DNA of 39,633 nucleotides from Thermoanaerobaculia bacterium (lineage in GTDB: Bacteria; Acidobacteriota; Thermoanaerobaculia; Gp7-AA8). The notes beneath the pieces were generated by a model. That model made no database searches and was not told the DNA's origin. It worked only from the letters and a program-made list of their open reading frames with translations. Made by a program: the position numbers and the translations under genes. Of this stretch, positions 22,947-31,483 are shown piece after piece (within the stretch, counting starts at the first letter, position 1; every line of letters starts with the position of its first letter). Where the stretch lies: NCBI GenBank assembly GCA_017883235.1, contig JADGNY010000058.1:1-39633 (forward strand), written 5' to 3'.

Positions 22947-23348
22947 ATGAGTCTTGACGATCCATTTGACCAGGTCGCGGAGTTCCACCGCCGTTTCGGC
23001 CATCCCGTCGCGGACCGCCCGCAGCTCCTGAAATCGCCGCGTTCGGACGTCCGCGTGGCCTGGATGCGCGAGGAGATCGACGAGTTCGTCGAGTCGAAAG
23101 ACGTGGTCGATCAGGCCGACGCCATGATCGATCTGATTTACTTCGCCCTCGGCACGCTCGTCGAGATGGGCGTCCGCCCCGGTCCTCTCTTCGACATCGT
23201 CCACGGCGCGAACATGGCCAAGCTCTGGCCCGACGGCGCGCCGCGCGTGCGCGAGGACGGCAAGACCATCAAGCCGCCGACCTGGCGCGATCCCTTCGAG
23301 GCGCTGCGTGCCGAGATCGAGCGCCAATCAGGCGACGAGAGCGGCTAA
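22947..23348 (+). CDS. MazG-like nucleotide pyrophosphohydrolase
   Basis: This 133-residue protein belongs to the all-alpha NTP pyrophosphatase group (MazG/phosphoribosyl-ATP pyrophosphohydrolase-like). The metal-binding pattern is visible: WMREEIDEF supplies the first Glu pair, and DVVDQADAMIDLIYFALGTL supplies the paired acidic residues of the second helix. VHGANMAKLWPDGAPRVRED and KTIKPPTWRDP form the C-terminal part typical of the subfamily. Such enzymes hydrolyse nucleoside triphosphates or related phosphoanhydrides, often for nucleotide-pool sanitation. The ATG at 22947 is divergent from the DUF421 gene. The 3' end overlaps the convergent hisN-like gene by 21 bases. Confidence 0.85.
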   Translation: MSLDDPFDQVAEFHRRFGHPVADRPQLLKSPRSDVRVAWMREEIDEFVESKDVVDQADAMIDLIYFALGTLVEMGVRPGPLFDIVHGANMAKLWPDGAPRVREDGKTIKPPTWRDPFEALRAEIERQSGDESG

Positions 23349-24074
23349 TACAGCATCGTGCAGCAGTCCGTTCGTCGACAAGGCGCTGCCGCCGTCGGCG
23401 CGCCGCTCGCCGTCCAGGTTCGTGAATCGTCCGCCGGCCTCTTCGACGATCACCTGGACCGCAGCCAGATCCCAGTGCGCGACCTCCGGTTCGACGGCGA
23501 TCTCCGCCGCCCCCTCGGCCACAAGCATGTGCGACCAGAAATCGCCGAATCCTCGAGTTCTCTCACAGCGCCGTATCAAATTGAGGAAGCGTTTGCCGAG
23601 GCCGAATCGCTCGAAGCCGGGAACGTCGTCGTAGCAGAGCTGCGCGGCATCGATCGAATCGACCGCGGAGACATGGATCGCGCGCCCGTTGCAGAACGCC
23701 CCTTCGCCGCGCGACGCCCACCACCGCCGCCCGAGGGCCGGCGCGGAGATGACGCCGACCTCGCCGTCGAGCGCGATGAGCGTCCCGAAGACCGGAATGC
23801 CGCGCACATAGTTCTTCGTGGCATCGATCGGATCGATGATCCACCGCCGCCCCTTGCCGGCCTGCACGCCGAGCTCCTCGCCGAGGATGCCATCGTCCGG
23901 CCGCTCGCGCCCGATCTGCTCCCGAATGGCCCGCTCCACCGCTTCATCCGCCTCGGAGACCGGCGTCCTATCGCTCTTCGTCCGCACGCGCAGCGTCGCC
24001 GACTGGAAGTAGTGCATCGTGATCGCGTCCGCCGCATCAGCGAGCGAGAGCGCGAGACGGAGATCGTCGTTCAT
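23328..24074 (-). CDS. hisN: Inositol-monophosphatase-family phosphatase, HisN-like
   Basis: This 248-residue metal-dependent phosphatase shows the full motif set of the family: Glu66-Glu67 in GILGEELGV, Asp81-Pro-Ile-Asp84 in IIDPIDATKNYVRG, and the distal Asp in EPEVAHWDLAAVQVIVEEAG. The closest pattern is histidinol-phosphate phosphatase of the IMPase type (HisN), which dephosphorylates L-histidinol phosphate; inositol-1-phosphatase or CysQ-like activity cannot be excluded. The ATG at 24074 gives the family-typical N-terminus. It overlaps the MazG-like gene tail to tail by 21 bases. No other histidine biosynthesis genes are in the window. Confidence 0.85.
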   Translation of the reverse strand: MNDDLRLALSLADAADAITMHYFQSATLRVRTKSDRTPVSEADEAVERAIREQIGRERPDDGILGEELGVQAGKGRRWIIDPIDATKNYVRGIPVFGTLIALDGEVGVISAPALGRRWWASRGEGAFCNGRAIHVSAVDSIDAAQLCYDDVPGFERFGLGKRFLNLIRRCERTRGFGDFWSHMLVAEGAAEIAVEPEVAHWDLAAVQVIVEEAGGRFTNLDGERRADGGSALSTNGLLHDAVLAALVA

Positions 24075-24101
24075 GACCGCGAGAGTAACGCACCCTCGCG
24101 G

Positions 24102-25748
24102 TCAGGAAGAGGGTTTCTTACGGAAGGTGAGCGTGACGATCTGGGGCGTATCGCCGACGATGACAGTCGCTGGCGCCTGGGCGGGATGACCGGCCTTCAG
24201 TGCCATCATTTCGTCAGCGGTACGGACCGGCCAGAACTCGTATAACCCGGCGGGCAATGATTCGAGATGTGCCCTTCCTTCGGCGTCCGTTCTTGGAGGC
24301 AACGCATGCAGCGTGATGAATCTGCCGAAGACCTCCGGCGGAATCCAGGTTCCGTTGACTCTGATCAGAAAATAGACATTGGAGATTGGCTCGCCGGTCG
24401 TGGCTTGGGAGACGACATCGAGGATGCCGCTTGGCCGGGGAACCCGGATCGTGACGTCGGACGACTGATCCGCGGCGATGGAGGTGAAACCAAACGAGCC
24501 CGACCTGGGAACGGCGAACGCGATTCCACTTCGTTCAGGCGGTATCGCTATGCGCCCAGTTTCGTCGGTGTGCTCGAGCAGCAGCATGCCTTCGGCGCTG
24601 GCGAGAAACATGTCCACACCGGCGAGAGGGGCGCCGGCATCGTCGAGCACAATGATGGACGGCCGTTCGCCAAGCGGATCCAGTGCGATCTCGCCCTCCC
24701 AGTCGGCATCGTCAGGGGTAATTTCAAAGGTCTGGACGCGATCGTATCGATACCCTTTGCGATAGGCGCGTAACGTGTGGTTACCTTCGCGGATCGCGGA
24801 GAATTCAAAGTGCCCTTCAGAATCTGTGCGCGTCCGCAGGCCATCGATACCGCCATCCGGGTCGGCGGTGCCGGTGATCGACACATCGACATCCGCGAGC
24901 GATTTCTGAGTCGAGGAATCGAAGACGTGGCCCTTCACGCGATGGGCGGGAACCTCGAAAGTCCATGAGATTGTGCCGGTGTCGCTACGCAGATGTGCGA
25001 CGCGTGCGAACGCTACTTTCCCTTTGTCGAGCAGAGATGCCCAGAAGTCATCTTCCTGCCATACCTCCACGCTGCTTTTGCCCGACTCGTCACAAGTAAC
25101 TGTGCCGCTCCATTCGAAATCGTGCGTCGAAAAACGGATCTTCGCGCCTGCCATCGGAGCTTTTCCTGACACCACGGAGAGGTTCAGCACGTCAGGCGTG
25201 ATAACGATCGGCAGTTCGAGGAGGTCTCCAGGCTTTGGCGATACCCTTTTTGCAATCTGCTGGAGAGGCCCCTCACCAGAGATCAACAGGAGGTAGTTAT
25301 CGGCGTCCAGACCGTCGACGAGAATGTCTGCCCGGCCGCGTGCGAACTGACCTTCACCGCGCTTCGAGGTCGTTTTTCCAGATACCGTGCGATAGAGCGT
25401 CCAATGAAGATCCTCGGAGCCGAAAGCCGGTGGCAAAACGGCGTGAATGCGTGCAGCCGACGAGAGGGCGATCTCTTTGAATGATACATCGCCCGGCACA
25501 TGCGGCAGATCGATGGATCGCTCTCCATGTCCAGGCGCCGCGACGATCAGCGAGGGTGGCCAAGGCGCTGCGATCTCAGCCCGAAACTGTCCGGTCTTTC
25601 CGGTTACCGCGATGCGTTTTCCGTTTGGAAGGGAGACCGACGCGCCAAAAACCGCTGCATGTGTCTTCGAATCGACAACCGAGCCTTTGACGACATGGAC
25701 CGGCACAGCAGTCGCCGCTGCGAGAAGCAGAGCCGCAAGGGCGAGCAT
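24102..25748 (-). CDS. Secreted carboxypeptidase-regulatory-like domain protein
   Basis: This 548-residue exported protein begins with the signal peptide MLALAALLLAAATAVPVHVV. It contains several CarboxypepD_reg-like beta-sandwich units: KGSVVDSKTHAAVFGASVSL (residues 20-40), KGHVFDSSTQKSLADVDVSI in the middle with GHFEFSAIREGNHTLRAYRK, and SIIVLDDAGAPLAGVDMFLA with GRIAIPPE after it. Such proteins are abundant in Acidobacteriota and usually serve as adhesive or structural envelope proteins; no catalytic motif is seen. The start overlaps the stop of the upstream Cys-rich gene (TAATG), so the two are translationally coupled. It is probably a periplasmic or surface protein. Confidence 0.82.
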   Translation of the reverse strand: MLALAALLLAAATAVPVHVVKGSVVDSKTHAAVFGASVSLPNGKRIAVTGKTGQFRAEIAAPWPPSLIVAAPGHGERSIDLPHVPGDVSFKEIALSSAARIHAVLPPAFGSEDLHWTLYRTVSGKTTSKRGEGQFARGRADILVDGLDADNYLLLISGEGPLQQIAKRVSPKPGDLLELPIVITPDVLNLSVVSGKAPMAGAKIRFSTHDFEWSGTVTCDESGKSSVEVWQEDDFWASLLDKGKVAFARVAHLRSDTGTISWTFEVPAHRVKGHVFDSSTQKSLADVDVSITGTADPDGGIDGLRTRTDSEGHFEFSAIREGNHTLRAYRKGYRYDRVQTFEITPDDADWEGEIALDPLGERPSIIVLDDAGAPLAGVDMFLASAEGMLLLEHTDETGRIAIPPERSGIAFAVPRSGSFGFTSIAADQSSDVTIRVPRPSGILDVVSQATTGEPISNVYFLIRVNGTWIPPEVFGRFITLHALPPRTDAEGRAHLESLPAGLYEFWPVRTADEMMALKAGHPAQAPATVIVGDTPQIVTLTFRKKPSS

Positions 25749-26110
25749 TACGAGTTCCTGGGATGCCGAAAGGTCTTACGTTTCACCGAGACGTCGACCA
25801 GTTGCCATTCCTCGCGAAGAGCTTTCGGCGGCACCATGCGAATCCAGAAATCTCTGAACTTTACGTCGGTACAATCATCTGCGTTGATGCAACCGCCAAG
25901 ACCGGTGTCGCAGAAGCCGGACATCCAGCAACCATTGCCGTAAGGGTCCGCGGTGCAACTCGAGTTGCCGTTCGTATTCGAGGTGTCGCAATAAGCGCAG
26001 TCGTCGGGTGGGAAGTAGCAATGGTAGGAAATGCAGTTGTTTTGCGCGAAGATAACGGCAGGAACGAAGAAGAACAGGAACGCGGCAAGAATCGTCAGGC
26101 GTTTGGCCAT
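25748..26110 (-). CDS. Small Cys-rich secreted protein
   Basis: This 120-residue protein has a clean signal peptide (LTILAAFLFFFVPAVIFAQ). Nine cysteines follow within about 50 residues (NNCISYHC, DDCAYCDT, SSCTADPYGNGC, GFCDTG, GGCINADDC), a spacing consistent with several disulfides. The last 40 residues are cysteine-free and basic. No family is recognised. The ATG at 26110 has GAGGTGG about four bases upstream. It is the first gene of a two-gene unit with the carboxypeptidase-regulatory-domain protein and overlaps it by one base, suggesting that the products work together outside the cytoplasm. The odd number of Cys leaves one unpaired or available for intermolecular bonding. Confidence 0.78.
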   Translation of the reverse strand: MAKRLTILAAFLFFFVPAVIFAQNNCISYHCYFPPDDCAYCDTSNTNGNSSCTADPYGNGCWMSGFCDTGLGGCINADDCTDVKFRDFWIRMVPPKALREEWQLVDVSVKRKTFRHPRNS

Positions 26111-26410
26111 AATCCACCTCTAGGCCAAATTATACGTCATTCGAGAATGACGTCACGATCTGCTTCACGTTTGACGCGGTTTGCTTTCCTCAATACGCCG
26201 TAGGCGCGGATAAGTTACTGCCGTCCCATCTCCCGTAGCTGCCGGAGTTGACTCCGTCTCGGTAGGACCCGGGAGCGACATTCCGCCGAGGCTGATCTCG
26301 ACCATGACCATGCCGCCAATGCGGCCAATGCGGCCGGCGTGGGCGGTGGTGGCGCAGACGGAGAAATCGTCGGTATCCAAAGTGAAATCGCTCTATCATT
26401 CGCCGCGCAA

Positions 26411-27880
26411 ATGCGCCGCATCGCTCTCCTCCTTCTCCTTGCCGCCGCCTCGGCGTCGGCACAGCAGCCGGTTCTTCGCTGGGGTGGGGACGCCGAGGGA
26501 GGCGCGCCGTCCGTCGAAGCGGATCCGAACGATCCGGCCATTCTGCGAGGCTTGGACGTCGAGGTCGCCGAGCAGATCGCCAAAGGCCTCGGACGCCGGC
26601 CGGAGTTTCATCAGGTCGAGTTCACCGACATCGATCAGTCGGTGCAGCGCGGCGACTTCGATATCGGCCTGAACGGCGTCGAGGACACGCCGGCACGGCG
26701 GCGGATGCTGGCGGCGACGATTCCCTATTTCGAGTTCCACGAAGTGCTGACGATGCGCATCGAGGATCGGGGGAAATTCTCGACCCTGGCCGCGCTGCGC
26801 GGACGCCGCGTCGGCACACTCGGCGGCACGATCGCCTATGAGCGCGTGCTGGCGGCGGAGAAGAGCGACGGTGTGATCTGCATCTCCTACGACGACGACG
26901 TCCATCCCTACGCCGACCTCCGTTCCGGCAGGCTCGACGCCGTGCTGCTCGACAACATCATCGCCGCCCGCTCGATGCGGCGCGTTCCCGGGCTTTACAC
27001 CGAGGAAAGGCCGGTGGCGACGAGCCACTACATCGGCGTCCTTGCTACCGGCAATACCAAGCTGCGCGATCAGATCAACGACGTCCTTCGCGCGCGGATG
27101 CGCGACGGGACGCTGGAACGGATCTATCGCAAGTGGGGGGTTTGGGATTCGTATCAGCCGGCGTTCTTTGCCGGCGTGTTGAATGCAGGCGTCAACGCGA
27201 AGAAGGCCGCCGAGGGCGGCGGCCCCGCGCAGAATCTCGACGTCGTCTTTCGCTACATCCCGGCACTCCTGCGCGCCTCGCTGATCACGATCGCGCTGTC
27301 GTGCCTAGCTATGGCCCTGGCGGTCGTCGTCGGCGTCTTTATTGCCAGTGGCCGCGTCTACGGCAGCGCGCCGGTGCGGGCATTGCTGACGATCTACGTC
27401 GAAGTCGTGCGCGGTACGCCGGTGTTGCTGCAGCTTTTCGTTCTCTACTACGGCCTCTCCTCCGTGATCAAGCTCCCTGCCTTCCTGGCCGCGCTCCTCG
27501 GCCTCGGGTTGAACTACGCGGCCTACGAGAGCGAGATCTATCGCGGCGCGCTCGAAGCGGTCGCGCGCGGGCAGCTCGAAGCCGCGCGCACACTGGGTCT
27601 GACCGAGGTGCAGGTGCTGCGGCTCGTGCGCGGGCCGCAGGCGTTTCGGATCGCCCTGGCGCCGATGACGAACGACTTCGTGTCGCTGCTGAAGGATTCG
27701 TCGCTCGTGTCGGTGATCACGGTCATCGAGCTGACGAAACAGACATCGATCTTCGCCGCGAACATCGGGAGCTGGGTGGTTCCGGGCATTCTCTGCGCGG
27801 CGCTCTATCTCGTGCTGTCGTTGCCGCTCTCCCGTCTGGCGGGACGGTTGGAGAACCGCTGGAAGGCGGCGACGGAATGA
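26411..27880 (+). CDS. Amino-acid ABC transporter: fused substrate-binding protein and permease
   Basis: This 489-residue fusion starts with a signal sequence (IALLLLLAAASASAQ). A family 3 solute-binding domain follows (LRGLDVEVAEQIAKGLGRRP, YADLRSGRLDAVLLDN, MRDGTLERIYRKWGVW, to about residue 255). A HisMQ-type permease follows, with membrane helices such as ITIALSCLAMALAVVVGVF and the EAA loop EAARTLGLTEVQVLRLVRGP near residue 400. It should import polar amino acids across the inner membrane. The ATG at 26411 is placed at the signal peptide. Binding protein and permease in one chain resemble GlnP-type transporters. It overlaps the ATPase gene by four bases (ATGA). Confidence 0.92.
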   Translation: MRRIALLLLLAAASASAQQPVLRWGGDAEGGAPSVEADPNDPAILRGLDVEVAEQIAKGLGRRPEFHQVEFTDIDQSVQRGDFDIGLNGVEDTPARRRMLAATIPYFEFHEVLTMRIEDRGKFSTLAALRGRRVGTLGGTIAYERVLAAEKSDGVICISYDDDVHPYADLRSGRLDAVLLDNIIAARSMRRVPGLYTEERPVATSHYIGVLATGNTKLRDQINDVLRARMRDGTLERIYRKWGVWDSYQPAFFAGVLNAGVNAKKAAEGGGPAQNLDVVFRYIPALLRASLITIALSCLAMALAVVVGVFIASGRVYGSAPVRALLTIYVEVVRGTPVLLQLFVLYYGLSSVIKLPAFLAALLGLGLNYAAYESEIYRGALEAVARGQLEAARTLGLTEVQVLRLVRGPQAFRIALAPMTNDFVSLLKDSSLVSVITVIELTKQTSIFAANIGSWVVPGILCAALYLVLSLPLSRLAGRLENRWKAATE

Positions 27881-28635
27881 GCGGCATCCTGTCGATTACG
27901 GACCTTCGGCTCCGGCGCGGCGAGCGGGAGATCCTCCGCGGGGTCAATGCCTCCGTCGCCTCGGGCGAGTTGGTGGCGCTGATGGGGCTTTCCGGCGGCG
28001 GAAAGACGACAGTGTTGCGCTGCGTCGCCGCGCTGGAGACGTTCGAGGACGGGGTCATCGACGTCGGCGGCGTCGTTCTCCGTCCCGGCCCGCCGCCGCC
28101 ACGCGCCACGATCCGCGATCTGCGGACGCGCGTCGGGATGGTGTTCCAACTCCACTACCTCTTCGAGCATCTCTCGGTGATGGAGAACGTCACCCTCGCG
28201 CCGGTGCAAGTAGCTCACAAGCCCCGCCCCGACGCCGAGCGGCGTGCTCTCGAGCTTCTGGAGACCCTCGGCGTCGCCCATCGCCGCAACGCTCTGCCGC
28301 GCGAGCTTTCCGGCGGCGAAGCGCAGCGCGTCGCCATCGCCCGGGCCATGGCCATGGAGCCGCCGCTGCTGCTGATGGACGAGCCGACCGCTTCGCTCGA
28401 CCCGGCCCGCCGCGGGGAGTTGGGCGAAACGCTGGTCCAGCTTACAGGGGCCGGCCGCACGCTCGTCGTCACAACGCACGACGACGACTTCGCCCGCGAC
28501 TTCGCCACGCGCGTCATCATCCTTGCGGAGGGGGAGGTCGTCGAGGAAGGCGATCCGCGGCAGGTGCTCACGAACCCGAAGCACGAGGCGACGAAGAGGC
28601 TGTTACAGTCGGCGCGGAGCGTTGCGGATGGTTAA
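27877..28635 (+). CDS. Amino-acid ABC transporter ATPase
   Basis: This 252-residue ATPase powers the upstream SBP-permease fusion. Walker A is GLSGGGKTT (near residue 37), the Q-loop MVFQLHYLFE, the signature LSGGEAQRVAIARAMA, Walker B LLLMDEPTASLDPA and the switch His VTTHDDDFA. It is typical of the GlnQ/HisP polar-amino-acid group in size and sequence. It starts inside the permease stop (ATGA) and overlaps the BrnT-like toxin gene at its 3' end by eight bases. Confidence 0.95.
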   Translation: MSGILSITDLRLRRGEREILRGVNASVASGELVALMGLSGGGKTTVLRCVAALETFEDGVIDVGGVVLRPGPPPPRATIRDLRTRVGMVFQLHYLFEHLSVMENVTLAPVQVAHKPRPDAERRALELLETLGVAHRRNALPRELSGGEAQRVAIARAMAMEPPLLLMDEPTASLDPARRGELGETLVQLTGAGRTLVVTTHDDDFARDFATRVIILAEGEVVEEGDPRQVLTNPKHEATKRLLQSARSVADG

Positions 28636-28876
28636 TTGGACGCGATTCGATCCGGATGACTACGAACTTGAGTTTGCCGAAGAGAAACTGGAAGCGCATG
28701 ATGTCTCGGTCGAGGAAGCGGCGGAGTGCCTGAACAGTAGGTTTCGGGTCAGGCGCAACAAGGCCTTCAGCGACAGGTATCGCATCTTCGGAAGGACTGA
28801 AGGTGGTCGTGCGTTGGAATTGGTAGTTCGTGTCGAGGGACGTCGTATTCGAGTCATCACGGGCTGGGACCTATGA
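28628..28876 (+). CDS. BrnT-like toxin
   Basis: This 82-residue protein matches the BrnT-family outline: an N-terminal helix with AEEKLEAHDVSVEEAAECLN, then DRYRIFGRTEGGRALELVV and the final strand RRIRVITGWDL. BrnT proteins are RelE-superfold ribonuclease toxins. The ATG at 28628 lies inside the last eight bases of the ABC ATPase gene, so it is translationally coupled to the transporter, an unusual place for a toxin. The next gene overlaps its stop as ATGA, the usual toxin-antitoxin linkage. Catalytic residues cannot be assigned with certainty by eye. Confidence 0.7.
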   Translation: MVNWTRFDPDDYELEFAEEKLEAHDVSVEEAAECLNSRFRVRRNKAFSDRYRIFGRTEGGRALELVVRVEGRRIRVITGWDL

Positions 28877-29052
28877 CAAAGCAAACGAAGCAGAAGACGC
28901 TGACCGAGGATGAGATCGACGAGATCGTGATCGCGCAGGTTGATGACGATGAGGCGTGGGAAGAAGAGTTTTCAGTGACCCCAGTCTCGCGCCCACATGC
29001 CGCCGTCGAGAATGAATCACCGCGTCATCAGAGCCATCGCAACCCGAGATAA
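28873..29052 (+). CDS. Small acidic antitoxin-like protein
   Basis: This 59-residue protein reads MTKQTKQKTLTEDEIDEIV followed by AQVDDDEAWEEEFSV, the acidic N-terminal pattern of antitoxins that often follow BrnT-like toxins. The C-terminal 25 residues are basic and His-rich and lack the ribbon-helix-helix domain of canonical BrnA, so the gene is either a short variant or a truncated antitoxin. The start overlaps the BrnT-like stop by four bases (ATGA). The gene ends 48 bases from the convergent VWFA-related gene. Confidence 0.6.
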   Translation: MTKQTKQKTLTEDEIDEIVIAQVDDDEAWEEEFSVTPVSRPHAAVENESPRHQSHRNPR

Positions 29053-29099
29053 CTGCCTCCTCGGTTGTGATCGGAATCACAAAAGTCGGCCGCTCCCCC

Positions 29100-31118
29100 C
29101 TACTGCATCGTTATCGGAACGCTGGACGTTTGCGATTCTCCGCCCCGCTTCTGCACGGTAACATTCATCGCCGCGTCCTTCGCCTCCACCGAATCGAGGC
29201 GGAAGACGAATAGCGCTCCATTGCTGCCGGTGCCCTTGGCGGCCATCGTCGCCCTCGGCATCGTGACGACGGAAAGATCGTCCGGGGCGGCGTTCTGTAC
29301 GAAGATGGCGAAGGTCCGCGGCTCGCCGCTTCGGATGCGCACGCCAGCCGACGGAATGAAGGGCTTTCCGGCGACGGCAAAGGGATAGGCCGCGTTCGTC
29401 CTGTCGTGCGAGCCCCCCTTGAGCATTAGCCAGCGCCCCGGCTCCTCGAAAAAGAGCGGCTGCGAGACGGCGAAGTCGTTCCCCTTCGGCACGACCACAT
29501 CGTTTCGGGCAAAGCCCCGCTTTCCCGTCTCGCCAAGAGTGACCAGACTCTTGATCGCGTAGTGGCCCGGCGGAAGGCTGAGTGTCGCGTAGTACTTGAC
29601 TCCGTTTTTCAGCGAACCGCCGAGCTTTGTCAGATCGAGGGTGGCACGTTGATAGATCGAGTCACCGACCACGCCGGTTTCGTCGAACGCATAGATGAAG
29701 ATGCCCAGCGTCGATGATTGACCGCCCGTTCCTGCCGCGATCAGATCCGGACCATTCACCTCGAGGATCACCGGTACCTGCGCCTTCGGGCCCGTGGTGG
29801 GAAACGCCGCCGCGAGCGCCGCGACATGAATCGCTTCCTGCGGGATGTCGTTGAGCACGACTTCGGCATTCGTCAGCGAACGCTCGATCCGGTTTTCTCC
29901 TCCCGGCTCGTAATAACCGGTGCGTGCCGAGACGCGTGCGCCAGGGACGTTCATGACGCGGACGTTCAGCGCGTGAAACTTTCCAGGCTGCTGCACAGGA
30001 GCCTGAAAACCGAGGATGTAGACCACTTCCTGTGACTTGAGTATGCGCCCGAAGTCCGAGGAGAGATCATTCGAATTCTGGAAGACCCTCCCACCGGTGG
30101 AGTCGGCGAGGAGGTGCAATCCTTCGTTCGATTGCGGGCTGACTCCTTTCCGCGGATCGAGGTTCGATCGCAGTCCGTGGATATCGACGGCGTCGAGGAT
30201 CACGTCGGATCGTTTCGCGGCATCCGTCAGCATGGTGAGCAATGAAATGCTCTTGGATGAGCCGTAACGATTGTCGTTGTCGACATTCCAGATCTGACCG
30301 CTCTCGACTGAGGCCTTCTCGAAGGCCTTATCCGACTGCCCTCCCGACGCCTCGCGCCCCTGTATGACTCGCGGGTCGAATCCCTCGGAGAGGAAAACGA
30401 CATGTTTCTGTCCGGAGACCGCGCGCAGCGCGGTGGCCATCCCTGTCAGCAGCGACACCTGGCGATCGATGTTCCCGCGGCTGTACTCGTCTTCCGAACG
30501 GGTGACTCCGCGGAGCATGTCTTTGAGCTCCTCGGTGACCCCCAACTTGTTGTTGTCGGTTCCGGGAAGATCGGGCAGATCGCTCATGGAATCGAGGGGA
30601 GATACGGCCGCGATCTGAAGAGGATCGAAGCCGCGAAACGACCGCGGATCTTCAATGGCCGCGACGATGAGCCGCCGATCGGTGGTGAACGCGCTCAGCA
30701 GACGGAAGCCGTGCCTGATGTCGATGGTGGCCACGCCGACGAGGTCGCGCGGCCCCACCATCGTCTTGAGGAAGTTGCCGGCGGCGGCCTGCGCGCGCGT
30801 CATCGTCTCCGGCGACGAGAAGCTCAGATCGAACAACAGCAGGAAATTGCGGCGCGCCACCGGGTTCAGTGGCGAGATCGCCGTGACCGATTCCGGCGAC
30901 GCGAAATCGACGACGTCGAAGGAACGGATCACGCGCGCTTTCCCTTGATCCAGCACCTCGAAATCCTTCCCCTGCAGTCCGCGGACCGGATTGCCGGCGC
31001 GGTCGACGACCGTTACCGGGACTTCGACGTAGCTGACGGTAATGGATTCTTTGACCTGGGCCGAAGCCGCTGCTGACAGCAGAAGAGTGATGGCCGCGTA
31101 GTAGGAAATGGTCCGCAT
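29100..31118 (-). CDS. VWFA-related Acidobacterial domain secreted protein
   Basis: This protein of about 672 residues has a signal peptide (ISYYAAITLLLSAAASAQ). The N-terminal region VSYVEVPVTVVDRAGNPVRG and GKDFEVLDQGKARVIRSFD is the hallmark of the VWFA-related Acidobacterial family. A von Willebrand A-like domain follows with the altered MIDAS region NFLLLFDLSFSS and VGVATIDIRHGFRLLSAFT. The C-terminal half is beta-rich. The family is strongly enriched in Acidobacteriota, and its members are exported proteins of unknown function. The ATG at 31118 is chosen next to the signal peptide; 31127 or 31136 would add three or six residues. Confidence 0.9.
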   Translation of the reverse strand: MRTISYYAAITLLLSAAASAQVKESITVSYVEVPVTVVDRAGNPVRGLQGKDFEVLDQGKARVIRSFDVVDFASPESVTAISPLNPVARRNFLLLFDLSFSSPETMTRAQAAAGNFLKTMVGPRDLVGVATIDIRHGFRLLSAFTTDRRLIVAAIEDPRSFRGFDPLQIAAVSPLDSMSDLPDLPGTDNNKLGVTEELKDMLRGVTRSEDEYSRGNIDRQVSLLTGMATALRAVSGQKHVVFLSEGFDPRVIQGREASGGQSDKAFEKASVESGQIWNVDNDNRYGSSKSISLLTMLTDAAKRSDVILDAVDIHGLRSNLDPRKGVSPQSNEGLHLLADSTGGRVFQNSNDLSSDFGRILKSQEVVYILGFQAPVQQPGKFHALNVRVMNVPGARVSARTGYYEPGGENRIERSLTNAEVVLNDIPQEAIHVAALAAAFPTTGPKAQVPVILEVNGPDLIAAGTGGQSSTLGIFIYAFDETGVVGDSIYQRATLDLTKLGGSLKNGVKYYATLSLPPGHYAIKSLVTLGETGKRGFARNDVVVPKGNDFAVSQPLFFEEPGRWLMLKGGSHDRTNAAYPFAVAGKPFIPSAGVRIRSGEPRTFAIFVQNAAPDDLSVVTMPRATMAAKGTGSNGALFVFRLDSVEAKDAAMNVTVQKRGGESQTSSVPITMQ

Positions 31119-31178
31119 GACCGTCATCGTACGCAAAGCAGCCCATCTTGCCTATGACGCTTAGAAAAACACAGACTG

Positions 31179-31480
31179 CCTGGGAGCGCGGGCGTCTCGC
31201 CCGCGCTTGCCGCGTTAGCGGCAACAAGACGGTAGCCAGGGGTGCGAGCGTTTTTTGCGAGCACCCCTGGTAAAGAGGTGTCGTGGTTGGTGCCGCGTCA
31301 GCGGCACTGGAGTAATCGGGGACTCCATCCAGTGCCGCTGACGCGGCACGCTTCAAGAGACAACGCAGACCAGGGGTGCTCGCAAAAAACGCTCGCACCC
31401 CTGGCTACCTTCTTGAGCCGCTATCGCGGCGTCGTAACGTCCAATCTCCACACGCGTGCGGGACGCACGCGGTCCCAGGG
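31179..31480. repeat. Nested palindromic elements before the TSUP gene
   Basis: The ends at 31179 (CCTGGGAGCGCGGGCGTCTC) and 31480 (GGGACGCACGCGGTCCCAGG) are the two halves of the CCTGGGA repeat family seen at 13586 and 17925. Inside lies a second element, 31231-31409, with perfect 41-bp arms (31231-31271 and 31369-31409). Each of those arms is itself a hairpin with CCAGGGGTGC ends. Inside that is a third pair with perfect 22-bp arms (31290-31311 and 31328-31349). The layers suggest successive insertion of palindromic elements into one another in the gap between two minus-strand genes. Confidence 0.9.
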
Positions 31481-31483
31481 GGG

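Noticed and set aside
26165-26380. 71-residue minus-strand frame with a Gly/Met-rich segment, considered as a peptide precursor
   Set aside because: It starts at TTG with no ribosome binding site, has no maturation genes nearby, and is divergent from the ABC gene only by position.
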